Assembly: GCF_000236565.1 (NCBI RefSeq)
Contig: NZ_AHAM01000032.1
Location: 1-63,047 of the forward strand
Direction of reading: 5' to 3'
Origin: Mesorhizobium alhagi CCNWXJ12-2
GTDB lineage: Bacteria > Pseudomonadota > Alphaproteobacteria > Rhizobiales > Rhizobiaceae
DNA: 63,047 bases
A program made the translations under genes and the position numbers. Shown piece by piece: positions 1 through 8,545 of the stretch. Within the stretch, counting starts at the first letter, position 1, and each line of letters starts with the position of its first letter. The notes beneath the pieces were generated by a model. That model was not told the origin of the DNA and made no database searches. It saw only the letters and a program-made list of their open reading frames with translations.

Positions 1-1
1 G

Positions 2-193
2 ATGTATGAGCGCATGGTCGAGGACATGGACATCAATTGCGGCGACATCCTCGCAGGGGTGACCGTGGAGGAGAAGGGCCGCGAGATTTTCGACGAGATT
101 CTCGCCGTCGCTTCCGGCAAGCGAAGCAAGTCCGAAGAACTCGGCTATGGCGACAATGAGTTCGTGCCCTGGCAGGTCGGCGCGGTGATGTAG
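2..193 (+). CDS. UxaA-family altronate/galactarate-type dehydratase, C-terminal fragment
   Basis: Only the last 63 or so codons are inside the window; the gene runs in from the left edge, so the first Met seen is probably internal. The tail contains MDINCGDI, a run of KGREIF and the ending NEFVPWQVGAVM, which match the C-terminus of the UxaA/GarD family of iron-dependent sugar-acid dehydratases as I recall it. These enzymes dehydrate aldonate or aldarate sugar acids in the cytoplasm. It is followed after 55 bp by an aldo/keto reductase on the same strand, suggesting a sugar catabolic operon whose remainder lies to the left. The substrate cannot be read from this fragment. Confidence 0.75.
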   Translation: MYERMVEDMDINCGDILAGVTVEEKGREIFDEILAVASGKRSKSEELGYGDNEFVPWQVGAVM

Positions 194-248
194 CGCCGGG
201 CGCCGGCTGACCAGCGATCGGACCATCCATCCAGAACAAGGGGCACGA

Positions 249-1235
249 ATGAACAAGAGGCGCATCGGGCAGACCGGGCTTGAAACCACCGAGGTCGGCT
301 TTGGCGGGGCGTCGCTCGGCGGACTCTACCGCTCCTGCCCGCGCGAGACGGCGATGGAGACGCTGCAAAGCGCCTGGGATGCCGGCATCCGCTATTTCGA
401 CACCGCCCCATTCTATGGCTTCGGCCTGTCGGAGCGGCGGTTCGGCGACTTTCTTCGCGACAAACCCCGCGACGACTACGTGCTCTCGACCAAGGTTGGC
501 CGGCTGCTTCGGCCGGTGCCCGAGCACGAGGTCCCGGACCACAGCTATGTCGATCCGCTGCCCTTCGCCGTCGATTACGACTACAGCTATGACGGCATCA
601 TGCGCTCGGTCGACTTCAGCTATGCCAGGCTCGGCCTGAACAGGATCGACATCCTGTTCGTCCACGACATCGGCGTCTACACGCATGGCGTGGAGAAGAC
701 GAAACTCCATTTCCGCCAGCTGATGGAATCGGGACTGAAGGCGCTCGACAAGCTGAAGTCGTCGGGCGTCATCGCCGCCTATGGGCTTGGCGTCAACGAA
801 GTGCAGATCTGCCTCGACGTGATGCGGCAGGCTCCGCTCGACTGCATCCTTCTCGCCGGACGGTACTCGCTGCTCGACCGTTCGGCGGAACCCGAACTGC
901 TGGCGCTTTGCGAGGAGCAGAAGACGTCGCTGGTGATAGGCGGGGCGTTCAATTCCGGCATATTGGCGACCGGGCCGGTCGCGGGCGCGAATTTCGACTA
1001 CGGCCCGGCCTCACCCGACATTCTGGCGCGCGTCGCCGGCATGCAGCGGGTCGCGGAAGCCAGGGGCGTTCCGCTGGCGGCTGCCGCGCTGGCGTTTCCA
1101 TTGCGCAATCCGGTCGTCGCGACCATGCTCCTCGGCACCGCCTCGCCGGCAACCCTCAAGCGCAATCTCGATCTTTTGGCGATAGCGGTTCCGGAGGCAG
1201 CCTTTGCGGAGTTCGAGCTTTACACGATCCGCTGA
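249..1235 (+). CDS. aldo/keto reductase (L-fucose / D-threo-aldose dehydrogenase-like)
   Basis: A 328-residue NAD(P)-dependent TIM-barrel oxidoreductase of the aldo/keto reductase superfamily. The tetrad is visible: Asp51 and Tyr56 in DTAPFYG, Lys82 in STKVG and His139 in FVHDIG. The insert after STKVGRLL and the FVHDIGVYTHG segment resemble the D-threo-aldose 1-dehydrogenase / L-fucose dehydrogenase / pyridoxal 4-dehydrogenase branch. The ATG at 249 follows a weak purine-rich stretch (aacaaggggcacga). With a UxaA-type dehydratase just upstream, oxidation of a free sugar to its lactone for non-phosphorylative breakdown is the likely role. Exact substrate unknown. Confidence 0.8.
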   Translation: MNKRRIGQTGLETTEVGFGGASLGGLYRSCPRETAMETLQSAWDAGIRYFDTAPFYGFGLSERRFGDFLRDKPRDDYVLSTKVGRLLRPVPEHEVPDHSYVDPLPFAVDYDYSYDGIMRSVDFSYARLGLNRIDILFVHDIGVYTHGVEKTKLHFRQLMESGLKALDKLKSSGVIAAYGLGVNEVQICLDVMRQAPLDCILLAGRYSLLDRSAEPELLALCEEQKTSLVIGGAFNSGILATGPVAGANFDYGPASPDILARVAGMQRVAEARGVPLAAAALAFPLRNPVVATMLLGTASPATLKRNLDLLAIAVPEAAFAEFELYTIR

Positions 1236-1333
1236 AAACCGGTCGACGCACGATCACGCAGGATTGTTGCGGCTTGACTTTGAGACAGTGCGGGGATGCG
1301 CTACGTCTTCCAGCGAAGAGGAGACCTCCACAG

Positions 1334-1942
1334 ATGTTTTCCAGATCGCTCAGCGCCGCCTTGTTTGCCCTTGCCGCCGGCCTGTTCATGCCGGGGCCTG
1401 CCGTCTCGGCTGAAACGCAGGTCGCCATCTTCGCCGGCGGCTGCTTCTGGTGCGTCGAAAGCGATTTCGACTACGTGCCGGGCGTGATCTCGACGACTTC
1501 GGGTTATTCGGGCGGAACGCTGCAAAATCCCACCTACCAGAACCATGAGGGCCACCGCGAAGTGGTGAAGATCGAGTTCGATCCGGCCAGGACGAGTTTC
1601 GACAAGCTCGTGAACGTGTTTTTCCGTTCGGTCGACCCGACCGACGATGGCGGGCAGTTCTGCGACCGCGGCCACGCCTACACCACCGCAATCTACGTGA
1701 CCGACAAGGCCCAGAAGGCCGCGGCCGAGAAAGCCAAGGCGGAGGCCGAAGCCGCGCTCGGCCGGCCCATCGTCACGCCGATCGAGCCGGCCCGCACATT
1801 CTGGCAGGCCGAGGGCTATCACCTCGATTATTACAAGAAGAACCCGCTCCGCTACAAATACTACCGCAGCGCCTGCGGCCGCGATGCGCGCCTTGAGGAA
1901 CTTTGGGGCGAGGCCGCGCTCCAGGGCATCGCGAGCCACTGA
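1334..1942 (+). CDS. msrA: peptide-methionine (S)-S-oxide reductase MsrA, exported
   Basis: A 202-residue methionine sulfoxide reductase A. The catalytic motif GGCFWC is at residues 35-40 with Cys37 as nucleophile, and further Cys residues lie near the C-terminus (YRSACGRD), as in MsrA proteins that recycle through disulfides. The ATG at 1334 is chosen because it follows the purine-rich gaagaggaga and gives an N-terminal signal peptide (hydrophobic core about residues 8-20, likely cleavage near AVSA at 23-26). The enzyme is therefore probably periplasmic and repairs oxidised envelope proteins. The reading frame stays open far upstream, but that part overlaps the preceding gene in another frame and is not protein-like. 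It converges on osmC across a shared terminator. Confidence 0.93.
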   Translation: MFSRSLSAALFALAAGLFMPGPAVSAETQVAIFAGGCFWCVESDFDYVPGVISTTSGYSGGTLQNPTYQNHEGHREVVKIEFDPARTSFDKLVNVFFRSVDPTDDGGQFCDRGHAYTTAIYVTDKAQKAAAEKAKAEAEAALGRPIVTPIEPARTFWQAEGYHLDYYKKNPLRYKYYRSACGRDARLEELWGEAALQGIASH

Positions 1943-1956
1943 GCGCCAGGATGGAA

Positions 1957-1993
1957 AAATAAACGGGCGCCCGTATCGAGCGCCCGTTTTCAT
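1957..1993. terminator. bidirectional intrinsic terminator between msrA and osmC
   Basis: A perfect 10-bp inverted repeat, aaacgggcgc (1961-1970) and gcgcccgttt (1980-1989), with a 9-base loop. It has an A-rich run on its left and T-rich run on its right, so it can end transcription from both converging genes. Confidence 0.85.
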
Positions 1994-2005
1994 TGCATCG
2001 ATCGC

Positions 2006-2431
2006 TCAGCCCAGGCGGGCGTCGAGCGAAACGTTGATAGCGCCGAGCGCCTTGGACACCGGGCATTCAGCCTTGGCCTTTTCCGCCAACTCCTTGAATT
2101 TCGCCTCGTCGATGCCGGCCACGGTGCCGACCAGCGTCAGTGCGCTGCCGGTGATGCCTGTACCCGGAACCAGCGTGACCACCGCCTTGGCGTCGAGCTT
2201 TTCGGCGGGCGTGCCGTTCTCGGCGAGGAAGTGCGAAAGCTGCATGGCGTAGCAGCCGGCATGGGCGGCGGCGATCAGTTCTTCCGGATTGGTGCCCGAC
2301 TTGCCGCTCTCGTCCTCGAACCGGCCCTTGAACGAATAGGGCAGCTTTGCGATCGCGCCGCTCTGGCTGTCCAGCGTGCCGGAACCATCTTTCAGTGCGC
2401 CTTTCCAGACGGCTGTTGCGTGTCGGTCCAT
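2006..2431 (-). CDS. OsmC-family peroxiredoxin
   Basis: A 141-residue OsmC/Ohr superfamily protein, thiol peroxidases that reduce organic hydroperoxides in the cytoplasm. The two redox cysteines are seen as Cys60 (AHAGCYAM) and Cys123 (AECPVSKAL). The sequence looks closer to OsmC than to Ohr. The start at 2431 (MDRHATAVW) is preferred because gcccaaggagatttcg gives an AAGGAG ribosome site; an upstream in-frame start at 2500 would add a non-homologous 23-residue tail. It lies tail to tail with msrA, so two oxidative-damage genes share a terminator. Confidence 0.88.
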   Translation of the reverse strand: MDRHATAVWKGALKDGSGTLDSQSGAIAKLPYSFKGRFEDESGKSGTNPEELIAAAHAGCYAMQLSHFLAENGTPAEKLDAKAVVTLVPGTGITGSALTLVGTVAGIDEAKFKELAEKAKAECPVSKALGAINVSLDARLG

Positions 2432-2596
2432 CGAAATCTCCTTGGGCTGAATTAGGGCCGGCGCCGCGGCCACGGAAGCAAATATAGCGATTGGCTTCAC
2501 GCAAGCTATAAGCGTGCTGCAATTTTTCCAGGGTCAGGACCCATTAATCCAGCGACTTGGCATGACCACTCAGGGGACTTTAGCGGGCAGCATTGG

Positions 2597-2629
2597 AGTG
2601 CCCGGGACCGCTCGGCGATCCCGGGCACT
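2597..2629 (-). terminator. hairpin downstream of the dioxygenase gene
   Basis: A perfect 11-bp inverted repeat, agtgcccggga (2597-2607) and tcccgggcact (2619-2629), sits 6 bp past the stop of the phytanoyl-CoA dioxygenase-like gene. No U-run follows on the minus strand, so it may be an mRNA-stabilising hairpin rather than a true terminator. Confidence 0.5.
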
Positions 2630-2635
2630 GTCTGA

Positions 2636-3427
2636 TTAGGATGTCAGCCCACAAGCCCGACGGATGGCGATCTGAACCGGCGATGGCGGCAGGGCCGGAT
2701 CAAACTCACCTCTCGGCAGCAGCGGCGGTTGTGCCATGAAGCGCGGACATTCCCCACGGTGAGGTTGCGCGGCATGGACGAGGAACGGATGGCACAGATA
2801 GACCGTGCCTGCCGCACCAGTTGCCAGTTCAACCTCGCAATCTTCCGTAGAGACGAAGCCGTTGGCAGAGAGTTGCCTGAGTGTCGCTCCCGCGTCGCCA
2901 TAGGGCAGCAACTCCCGCGCAATGGTGGCATGCGAACCTTTCCGTATCTTCGTGGGCGCATCATCGGAACCAACATCCGAGAACAGGAAGAGCATTAGCA
3001 ATGCCCGTCCGCTGCTCTTCACGTTGGCACGCCACTCCATGAAATCCAGATTGTCGTCGCCAAAACTCATGTCCACATGCCAGCCATCATCACCAGGGGA
3101 TTCTGGTGAGGGAAAGCGGATCGGAAAGGTTCCGAGGCCTTTAGGCGCAAGCCAGCGATCCTCGCCAACGAGTTGATCGTAAGCCTTGTGCAGCTGCGGC
3201 GTGTTGGCGGCTTCAATGAAGGGAGGCGAAGACTTGGACGCCACTCGTATAACTGGCCGAGTCCAGCTTTCGGGCTCGTCCGGCGACAGGCCAATATCCG
3301 CCCACAGCTCGTCCCTGCCTTGCTTCGCAAGGCTGGTGCTGAAGGCATTTTCGATTTTGACGAAGCCGTCGTCGATGAAGTTCTTGACCTGATGGGAGGT
3401 CAGGCCGATGTGCTCGGTTTTGGGCAT
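2636..3427 (-). CDS. phytanoyl-CoA dioxygenase (PhyH)-family protein
   Basis: A 263-residue candidate Fe(II)/2-oxoglutarate-dependent oxygenase. The facial-triad pattern is visible: His117-x-Asp119 in WHVDMSF and a distal His near 213-218 in HPFLVHAAQ, followed by Arg224 as the possible 2-oxoglutarate anchor. Length fits the PhyH family, whose members hydroxylate small molecules or lipids; the substrate cannot be inferred. Base composition is visibly lower in GC than in flanking genes, and the gene stands alone between osmC and an NTF2-like gene, which suggests acquisition rather than a core role. Confidence 0.75.
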   Translation of the reverse strand: MPKTEHIGLTSHQVKNFIDDGFVKIENAFSTSLAKQGRDELWADIGLSPDEPESWTRPVIRVASKSSPPFIEAANTPQLHKAYDQLVGEDRWLAPKGLGTFPIRFPSPESPGDDGWHVDMSFGDDNLDFMEWRANVKSSGRALLMLFLFSDVGSDDAPTKIRKGSHATIARELLPYGDAGATLRQLSANGFVSTEDCEVELATGAAGTVYLCHPFLVHAAQPHRGECPRFMAQPPLLPRGEFDPALPPSPVQIAIRRACGLTS

Positions 3428-3684
3428 TACACATTCTCCATTTCGGCCACCGCGTCAGCGGAGCCGTTGATCTGATCGGCGCTGATGCGCCGGAACGACT
3501 TGGGCCGTTCAGATCAGCGGGAAGAATGTGGAGATGAACGTCATGCCGGGAACGTATACCGGCCGGAAGGCGGAATCAAGAAAACCCGGACATCAAGCAT
3601 CCCGACCAGGAGCCCCCGGACAGCCCACCACTCCACCTTTCCGGAGCGGCGGGCTCGACTCTTAGCAATGTCGTCTATCTGCTC
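3428..3684. other. intergenic region upstream of the dioxygenase gene
   Basis: A 257-bp stretch without a convincing gene. It must contain the promoter of the minus-strand dioxygenase gene. A 67-codon plus-strand frame here lacks a ribosome site and protein-like composition. I see no tRNA, clear hairpin terminator or inverted repeat. Confidence 0.5.
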
Positions 3685-4038
3685 CTAATAGAAAAAGCGC
3701 TCTTCGGTGATCTTGCCGCCCTTGACCGTATATAGACCGACCTCGTCCATCGTGACGCGTTCTCCGGTCGCTTTGGGCGTAATGTCGTACTTGAAACGGA
3801 GGGCGAATTGATCGCCGTTGACGAAGGGCCCCTCGACCGAGCCTCCATGAACCTCATGGTTCTCGCGCCACCAATCGCCCTTCTGCTTCACAGCGTCCTT
3901 GCCGTGGCAGACAGCCATTGGCCCCTCCATGGCTTCATAGCTGACAATGTCGTCGGCATTGTATTTCGCAGCGGCGGCTTCGTCGTTGCCCTGCTTGAGA
4001 AGCTCCGTGAAATCCTTGGCAAGCTCTGCGGTGGTCAT
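3685..4038 (-). CDS. NTF2/SnoaL-like domain protein
   Basis: A 117-residue protein with the pattern of the NTF2-like alpha+beta cone fold: N-terminal helix (ELAKDFTELL), a YNADDIVSYE segment, and C-terminal strands ending GLYTVKGGKITEERFFY. The KITEERFFY ending is typical of SnoaL-like polyketide-cyclase-fold proteins, a functionally diverse group. The start at 4038 (MTTAELAKD) follows an AGAGGAGAAA ribosome site; the longer frame to 4122 adds unrelated residues. Together with the PhyH-like gene it forms a small accessory stretch between osmC and ubiH. Function not assignable. Confidence 0.75.
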   Translation of the reverse strand: MTTAELAKDFTELLKQGNDEAAAAKYNADDIVSYEAMEGPMAVCHGKDAVKQKGDWWRENHEVHGGSVEGPFVNGDQFALRFKYDITPKATGERVTMDEVGLYTVKGGKITEERFFY

Positions 4039-4159
4039 CGGCGTTTCTCCTCTGTTGAGACAAGTTCCAGCTACCGAACCTCTCGCGAGTATGCCACCGC
4101 ACCCGCGACAAGTAGCTGACAACGCCGTGTCAGGATCATTTCGCTCCGGCCGCTCGCGG

Positions 4160-5404
4160 TCAGATCGGCTCGCCCCGGAGCAGCCTCGGCATGGCGCCCG
4201 ACAGGCCGGAAGCCTGGCGGATGAAGAAGCCCTTGATCATCGGCATGCGGTCGACCAGCCCAAGCCCGATGTCGCGGACGGTCCGCAGCGGCGCAAAGTC
4301 GTTGGAGAACAGGCGGTTCAAGACGTCGGTGGTGATGCCCATCTGCACCGTATCGAAACGCCGCCAGCGCTCGTAGCGCTGCAAGACGTCGAGTGCGCCG
4401 ATGTCCTGTCCCAGCCGGTCTGCCTCGACGACGGTCTCGGCGAGCGCGGCCGCATCCTTGAAGCCGAGATTGAGCCCCTGCCCGGCGATCGGATGGATGC
4501 CGTGCGCGGCATCCCCGCAGAGCGCGAAGCGCGGTTTCACGAAGGCTCGCGCCAGGGTCAGGCCGAGCGGCCAGGCGCGGGGCTTGTCCTCGACACGGAT
4601 TTCGCCGAGCTTGAGGCCGAAACGCTGCTCCAGCTCGATCTCGAAGACCAGTTCGTCGCCGTTGACGAGCTTTTCGGCGTCTTCCGTCCGCTCGGTCCAC
4701 ACAATCGACGAGCGATTGCCCATCAAGGGCAGGATCGCGAACGGGCCCGCCGGCAGGAAATGCTCCTCGGCGCGGCCATTGTGCGGCCGCTCATGCGCCA
4801 CGGTGCAAACGATGCCGGACTGTCCATATTCCCACTTCACCGTCTTGATGCCGGCCATGTCGCGCAGCCGTGAATTGACGCCGTCGGCTGCGACCAGCAG
4901 CCGTGCTTCGAGCGAAATGCCGTCGGCAAGGTGCACCAGCACATTGGCGATGCCGGTTTCGAAGGCGCGGACGGCCACGCCCTCGATGATGTCGATGCCG
5001 AGTTCGGCGGCGCGCCGGCGAAGCGCGCCGTTGAGGGTCTTGTTGGCGACCATGTGCGCGAAAGGTTCGCCAGTCACCGCCTCGCCGCCGAAGGTGAGGA
5101 ACACAGGGCGCACCGGGTCGCTGGTGCGCGAATCGGTCACGATCATGTCGTTGATGGGCTGGGCCTGCAGCTCAATCTCTTCCCAGCAGCCGAGCCGGGA
5201 GAGCATGCGGCAGGCGGCTGCGGCTATCGCCGAGGCTCGGCCGTCCTTTTCCCAGATGCCTTCGGGCGCGGCGTCGACCACCGCAATTGCCAGATTCGGT
5301 CTCGCCTGCTTCATCGAGACTGCCGCGGCTAACCCGACATAGCCCGCTCCGGCGACCAGTACGTCGAGGGGAGGCCGCTCTGCTGCCGGTCGCTTGTATG
5401 GCAT
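4160..5404 (-). CDS. FAD-dependent ubiquinone biosynthesis hydroxylase (UbiH/UbiF/UbiL family)
   Basis: A 414-residue class A flavoprotein monooxygenase. The N-terminal dinucleotide-binding GAGYVG is at 19-24, and the second FAD motif CGDAAHGIHPIAGQG lies around residue 297. The IHPIAGQGLNLGFKDA block is characteristic of ring hydroxylases in ubiquinone synthesis, which act on polyprenylated rings at the inner membrane face. Alphaproteobacteria carry several such paralogues and I cannot tell which ring position is modified. The ATG at 5404 is chosen because upstream in-frame sequence overlaps the divergent thioesterase gene. The start codons of the two genes are 92 bp apart, so their promoters share that region. 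Confidence 0.85.
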   Translation of the reverse strand: MPYKRPAAERPPLDVLVAGAGYVGLAAAVSMKQARPNLAIAVVDAAPEGIWEKDGRASAIAAAACRMLSRLGCWEEIELQAQPINDMIVTDSRTSDPVRPVFLTFGGEAVTGEPFAHMVANKTLNGALRRRAAELGIDIIEGVAVRAFETGIANVLVHLADGISLEARLLVAADGVNSRLRDMAGIKTVKWEYGQSGIVCTVAHERPHNGRAEEHFLPAGPFAILPLMGNRSSIVWTERTEDAEKLVNGDELVFEIELEQRFGLKLGEIRVEDKPRAWPLGLTLARAFVKPRFALCGDAAHGIHPIAGQGLNLGFKDAAALAETVVEADRLGQDIGALDVLQRYERWRRFDTVQMGITTDVLNRLFSNDFAPLRTVRDIGLGLVDRMPMIKGFFIRQASGLSGAMPRLLRGEPI

Positions 5405-5496
5405 CGTCACATTCCTCCGTCTTCGGCCGGCTTGACTTGCTCCGCCGTTCCTGTTCGAAACCCGGGCAGTTCCACGCGGTTCCAAAAGGCCTGAAA

Positions 5497-6372
5497 ATGT
5501 CGGCGGCCATGCAAGAGCTTCTGTCCATTCTCGACCTCGAGAAGCTCGAACACAACCTCTATCGTGGTCGCAGTCCAAAGCTCGACTGGCAAAGGGTGTT
5601 CGGCGGCCAGACGATCGCGCAGGCGCTTGTCGCGGCCCAGCGGACGGTCAATCCCGACCGCCATGTTCATTCGCTGCACGGCTATTTCATGCGTCCCGGC
5701 GATACCAAGGTGCCGATCATCTACGAGGTCGACCGTATCCGCGACGGCGGCAGCTTCACCACGCGCAGGGTGGTGGCGATCCAGCACGGCCACGCGATCT
5801 TCTCGCTCGAAGCGTCGTTCCAGGGCGAAGAACACGGCCTGGAGCATCAGGTGCCGATGCCGCTCGACGTGCCGGCCCCCGACACCCTGATGACGCAGCA
5901 GGAACTCATCGGCAAATACGGCGACGCCGTGCCGGAGGGCATCAAGCGCTACTGGGAGCGAGAGCGGCCTATCGACATGAAACCGGTCATGCTCAAGCAC
6001 TATACCAGCCGCGAGAAGCTCGCCCCGGAGCAGAATATCTGGATACGCACCGCCGGGCCGGTGCCGGCGGACCGGGCCACGCAGGCCGCGGTTCTAGCTT
6101 ATCTTTCCGACATGACTCTGCTCGACACCTCGACCTTCGCACATGGGCGGGCGGTGTTCGATCCGGACATCCAGGCCGCGAGCCTGGACCATGCGATGTG
6201 GTTCCACCGGCCGCACCGGCTCGACGACTGGATTCTCTACACCCAGGACAGCCCCTCGTCGCAAGGTTCGCGCGGTTTTACCCGCGGCGCGCTTTATGGG
6301 AGGGACGGCACGCTGATCGCCTCCGTCGCCCAGGAGGGACTGATAAGATTGAGGCACCAGCCCGCCGAATAG
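5497..6372 (+). CDS. tesB: acyl-CoA thioesterase II
   Basis: A 291-residue double-hotdog thioesterase that hydrolyses medium- and long-chain acyl-CoA to free fatty acid and CoA in the cytoplasm. Family features include VFGGQTIAQAL near the N-terminus, LHGYFMRPGD, and the C-terminal SLDHAMWFHRP and SPSSQGSRGF blocks that hold catalytic residues. The ATG at 5497 (MSAAMQELL) is taken as start; a second Met four codons later is possible, and the open frame further upstream overlaps ubiH. The gene ends in a strong terminator that includes the stop codon. Confidence 0.92.
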   Translation: MSAAMQELLSILDLEKLEHNLYRGRSPKLDWQRVFGGQTIAQALVAAQRTVNPDRHVHSLHGYFMRPGDTKVPIIYEVDRIRDGGSFTTRRVVAIQHGHAIFSLEASFQGEEHGLEHQVPMPLDVPAPDTLMTQQELIGKYGDAVPEGIKRYWERERPIDMKPVMLKHYTSREKLAPEQNIWIRTAGPVPADRATQAAVLAYLSDMTLLDTSTFAHGRAVFDPDIQAASLDHAMWFHRPHRLDDWILYTQDSPSSQGSRGFTRGALYGRDGTLIASVAQEGLIRLRHQPAE

Positions 6373-6399
6373 GCAATTTTGAAAAATTGCCTATTTTTC
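6366..6399 (+). terminator. intrinsic terminator of tesB
   Basis: A 13-bp perfect inverted repeat (6368-6380 and 6383-6395) with a two-base loop is followed by TTTTT. The stem begins inside the last codons and includes the TAG stop. Confidence 0.9.
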
Positions 6400-6424
6400 G
6401 AGCAGTCGATTTGCCGCGTCTGCT

Positions 6425-6441
6425 TGCAGTGCAGCCCTGCA
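6425..6441 (+). promoter_or_regulatory. candidate NtrC-binding site upstream of glnK
   Basis: TGCAGTGCAGCCCTGCA has the TGC-N11-GCA layout of NtrC sites with 5-bp symmetric arms. It is centred about 73 bp upstream of the -12 element of the sigma-54-like promoter, a plausible enhancer distance. The match to the full consensus is only partial. Confidence 0.4.
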
Positions 6442-6490
6442 ATCCCTCTTATCCTTTGATTTCCAAACGGTTAACGAGGTCCCACGGCAA

Positions 6491-6507
6491 CTGGCACGGA
6501 GCTTGAA
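6491..6507 (+). promoter_or_regulatory. sigma-54-type -24/-12 promoter of glnK-amtB
   Basis: CTGGCACGGAGCTTGAA matches YTGGCACG-N4-TTGCW except that the -12 GC is GA. Spacing of the -24 GG to the -12 G is exact. It lies about 87 bp before glnK, an operon usually nitrogen-regulated through RpoN and NtrC. Confidence 0.6.
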
Positions 6508-6587
6508 TTGCGCTCATTACTCATCGGCTGCCTTCGGTGGCTCGGCGATGTCGCGCAATTGCGGGGATCCGCATCAGCAAAGGGTGA

Positions 6588-6932
<345 letters not shown>

Positions 6933-6957
6933 GCCGCCAGCAGTCATGGAGACACCA

Positions 6958-8334
6958 ATGAAAATTTCAGAAAGTTTTGCGCCGCTGGCGCGCACCGCCG
7001 TGCTCGGTGCACTGGCGCTGACGGCATTCGGCACGCTTGCCGCCTTCGCCCAGGAAACCGCGCCCGCCGCGGCCGATGCGGCCGCAGCCGCCGCACCCGT
7101 CCCCGACAAGGGAGACACGACCTGGATGATGCTTTCGACCATCCTCGTCCTGTTCATGGCACTTCCGGGCCTCGCTCTGTTCTACGGCGGCCTGGTCCGC
7201 GCCAAGAACATGCTTTCCGTGCTCATGCAGTGCACGATGATCGTGGCGACCGTCATGATCATCTGGGTTCTCTACGGCTATTCCTTCGCTTTCGGCGGCG
7301 GCACCAGCCCCTACTGGGGCGGCCTTGGCAAGCTGTTCCTGGCTGGCGTGACGCCTGACAGCACCGCCGCCACCTTCTCGGAAGGCGTCGTCATCCCCGA
7401 ATTGGTGTTCATCTGCTTCCAGATGACCTTCGCGTGCATTACGCCGGCGCTTATCATCGGCGCCTTCGCCGAGCGCATCAAATTTTCGGCGGTTCTGCTC
7501 TTCGTCGTGCTCTGGGTGACGTTCGTCTACTTCCCAATCGCCCATATGGTGTGGGACGCCAGCGGTCTACTGTTCGGCTGGGGCGCTCTCGATTTTGCCG
7601 GCGGCACCGTCGTGCACATCAATGCCGGCATCGCGGCCCTGGTCGGCTCGATCATGATCGGCAAGCGCAGCGGCTACGGACGCGACAACATGGCGCCGCA
7701 TTCCATGACTCTCACCATGGTCGGCGCATCGATCCTGTGGGTCGGCTGGTTCGGCTTCAACGCCGGCTCCAACCTCGAAGCAACTGGCGGCGCGGCGCTT
7801 GCAATGATCAACACCTTCACCGCAACTGCCGGCGCGATAATAGCCTGGGTGGGCATCGAATCGCTCGCCCGCGGCAAGGCCTCCATGCTCGGCGCAGCTT
7901 CCGGCATGATCGCCGGTCTGGTTGCGGTGACGCCCGCCGCCGGCCTGATCGGCCCGGTTGGAGCGATCGTGCTCGGCGCCATTGCCAGCGCGTTCTGCTA
8001 CTACTTCGTCACGGTCGTGAAGATCAAAGCCGGCTATGACGACTCGCTCGACGTGTTCGGCATCCACGGCATCGGCGGCATCGTTGGCGCGATCGGAACC
8101 GGCATCTTCGCGTCGGCTTCACTCGGCGGTATCGGCTATGCCGAAGGCGTGACGATGGGCGGACAGGTCTGGACCCAGATCCTGGCTGTGCTGGTCACCA
8201 TCGTCTGGTGCGGCGTGATCTCGGCGATCCTCTACAAGGTCGTCGACGCGATCGTCGGCCTGCGGCCGACCGTCGAAGCCGAATCGCAGGGCCTCGACCT
8301 CACCTCACATGGCGAGGTCGCCTACCACAGCTGA
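6958..8334 (+). CDS. amtB: ammonium transporter AmtB
   Basis: A 458-residue Amt/Mep/Rh channel for ammonium uptake across the inner membrane. An N-terminal signal-like segment (LARTAVLGALALTAF) is followed by an Ala-rich linker and about 11 membrane helices. The twin pore histidines are visible in VVHINAG and FGIHGIGG, and the FGFNAGS signature is intact. The start at 6958 (MKISES) is preferred over 6946 because GGAG at 6948-6951 is its ribosome site. It is co-transcribed with glnK and ends at a strong terminator. Confidence 0.95.
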   Translation: MKISESFAPLARTAVLGALALTAFGTLAAFAQETAPAAADAAAAAAPVPDKGDTTWMMLSTILVLFMALPGLALFYGGLVRAKNMLSVLMQCTMIVATVMIIWVLYGYSFAFGGGTSPYWGGLGKLFLAGVTPDSTAATFSEGVVIPELVFICFQMTFACITPALIIGAFAERIKFSAVLLFVVLWVTFVYFPIAHMVWDASGLLFGWGALDFAGGTVVHINAGIAALVGSIMIGKRSGYGRDNMAPHSMTLTMVGASILWVGWFGFNAGSNLEATGGAALAMINTFTATAGAIIAWVGIESLARGKASMLGAASGMIAGLVAVTPAAGLIGPVGAIVLGAIASAFCYYFVTVVKIKAGYDDSLDVFGIHGIGGIVGAIGTGIFASASLGGIGYAEGVTMGGQVWTQILAVLVTIVWCGVISAILYKVVDAIVGLRPTVEAESQGLDLTSHGEVAYHS

Positions 8335-8400
8335 TCTCTGCCGGGCGCAGTCCCGGTAGCAGCGGAAATCCCGTCGGGCGGCGAAAGTCTCCCGCACCTG

Positions 8401-8430
8401 AACCCGGCTCCGCGGCCGGGTTCTTTTTTC
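8401..8430 (+). terminator. intrinsic terminator of glnK-amtB
   Basis: Stem aacccggc (8401-8408) and gccgggtt (8415-8422) with a six-base loop, followed by CTTTTTTC. Confidence 0.9.
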
Positions 8431-8483
8431 TCTCGTGCACTCGAAGGCGCCATGACCGGCAGGAGCGGGCCGTCGACACGAGG

Positions 8484-8511
8484 TTGACGCTGGACGCCGA
8501 TTGTGAACTAT
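8484..8511 (+). promoter_or_regulatory. candidate housekeeping promoter of the small lipoprotein gene
   Basis: TTGACG (8484-8489) and AACTAT (8506-8511) are separated by 16 bp, and lie 35 bp upstream of the ATG. The -10 element is a weak match. Confidence 0.4.
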
Positions 8512-8545
8512 CCGGCGAGGGTGGGCACATTCGAGGAGCAGTATC

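Noticed and set aside
3485-3688. 67-codon plus-strand frame between the dioxygenase and NTF2-like genes
   Set aside because: No ribosome site, basic low-complexity product, and overlap with the 3' end of the NTF2-like gene.
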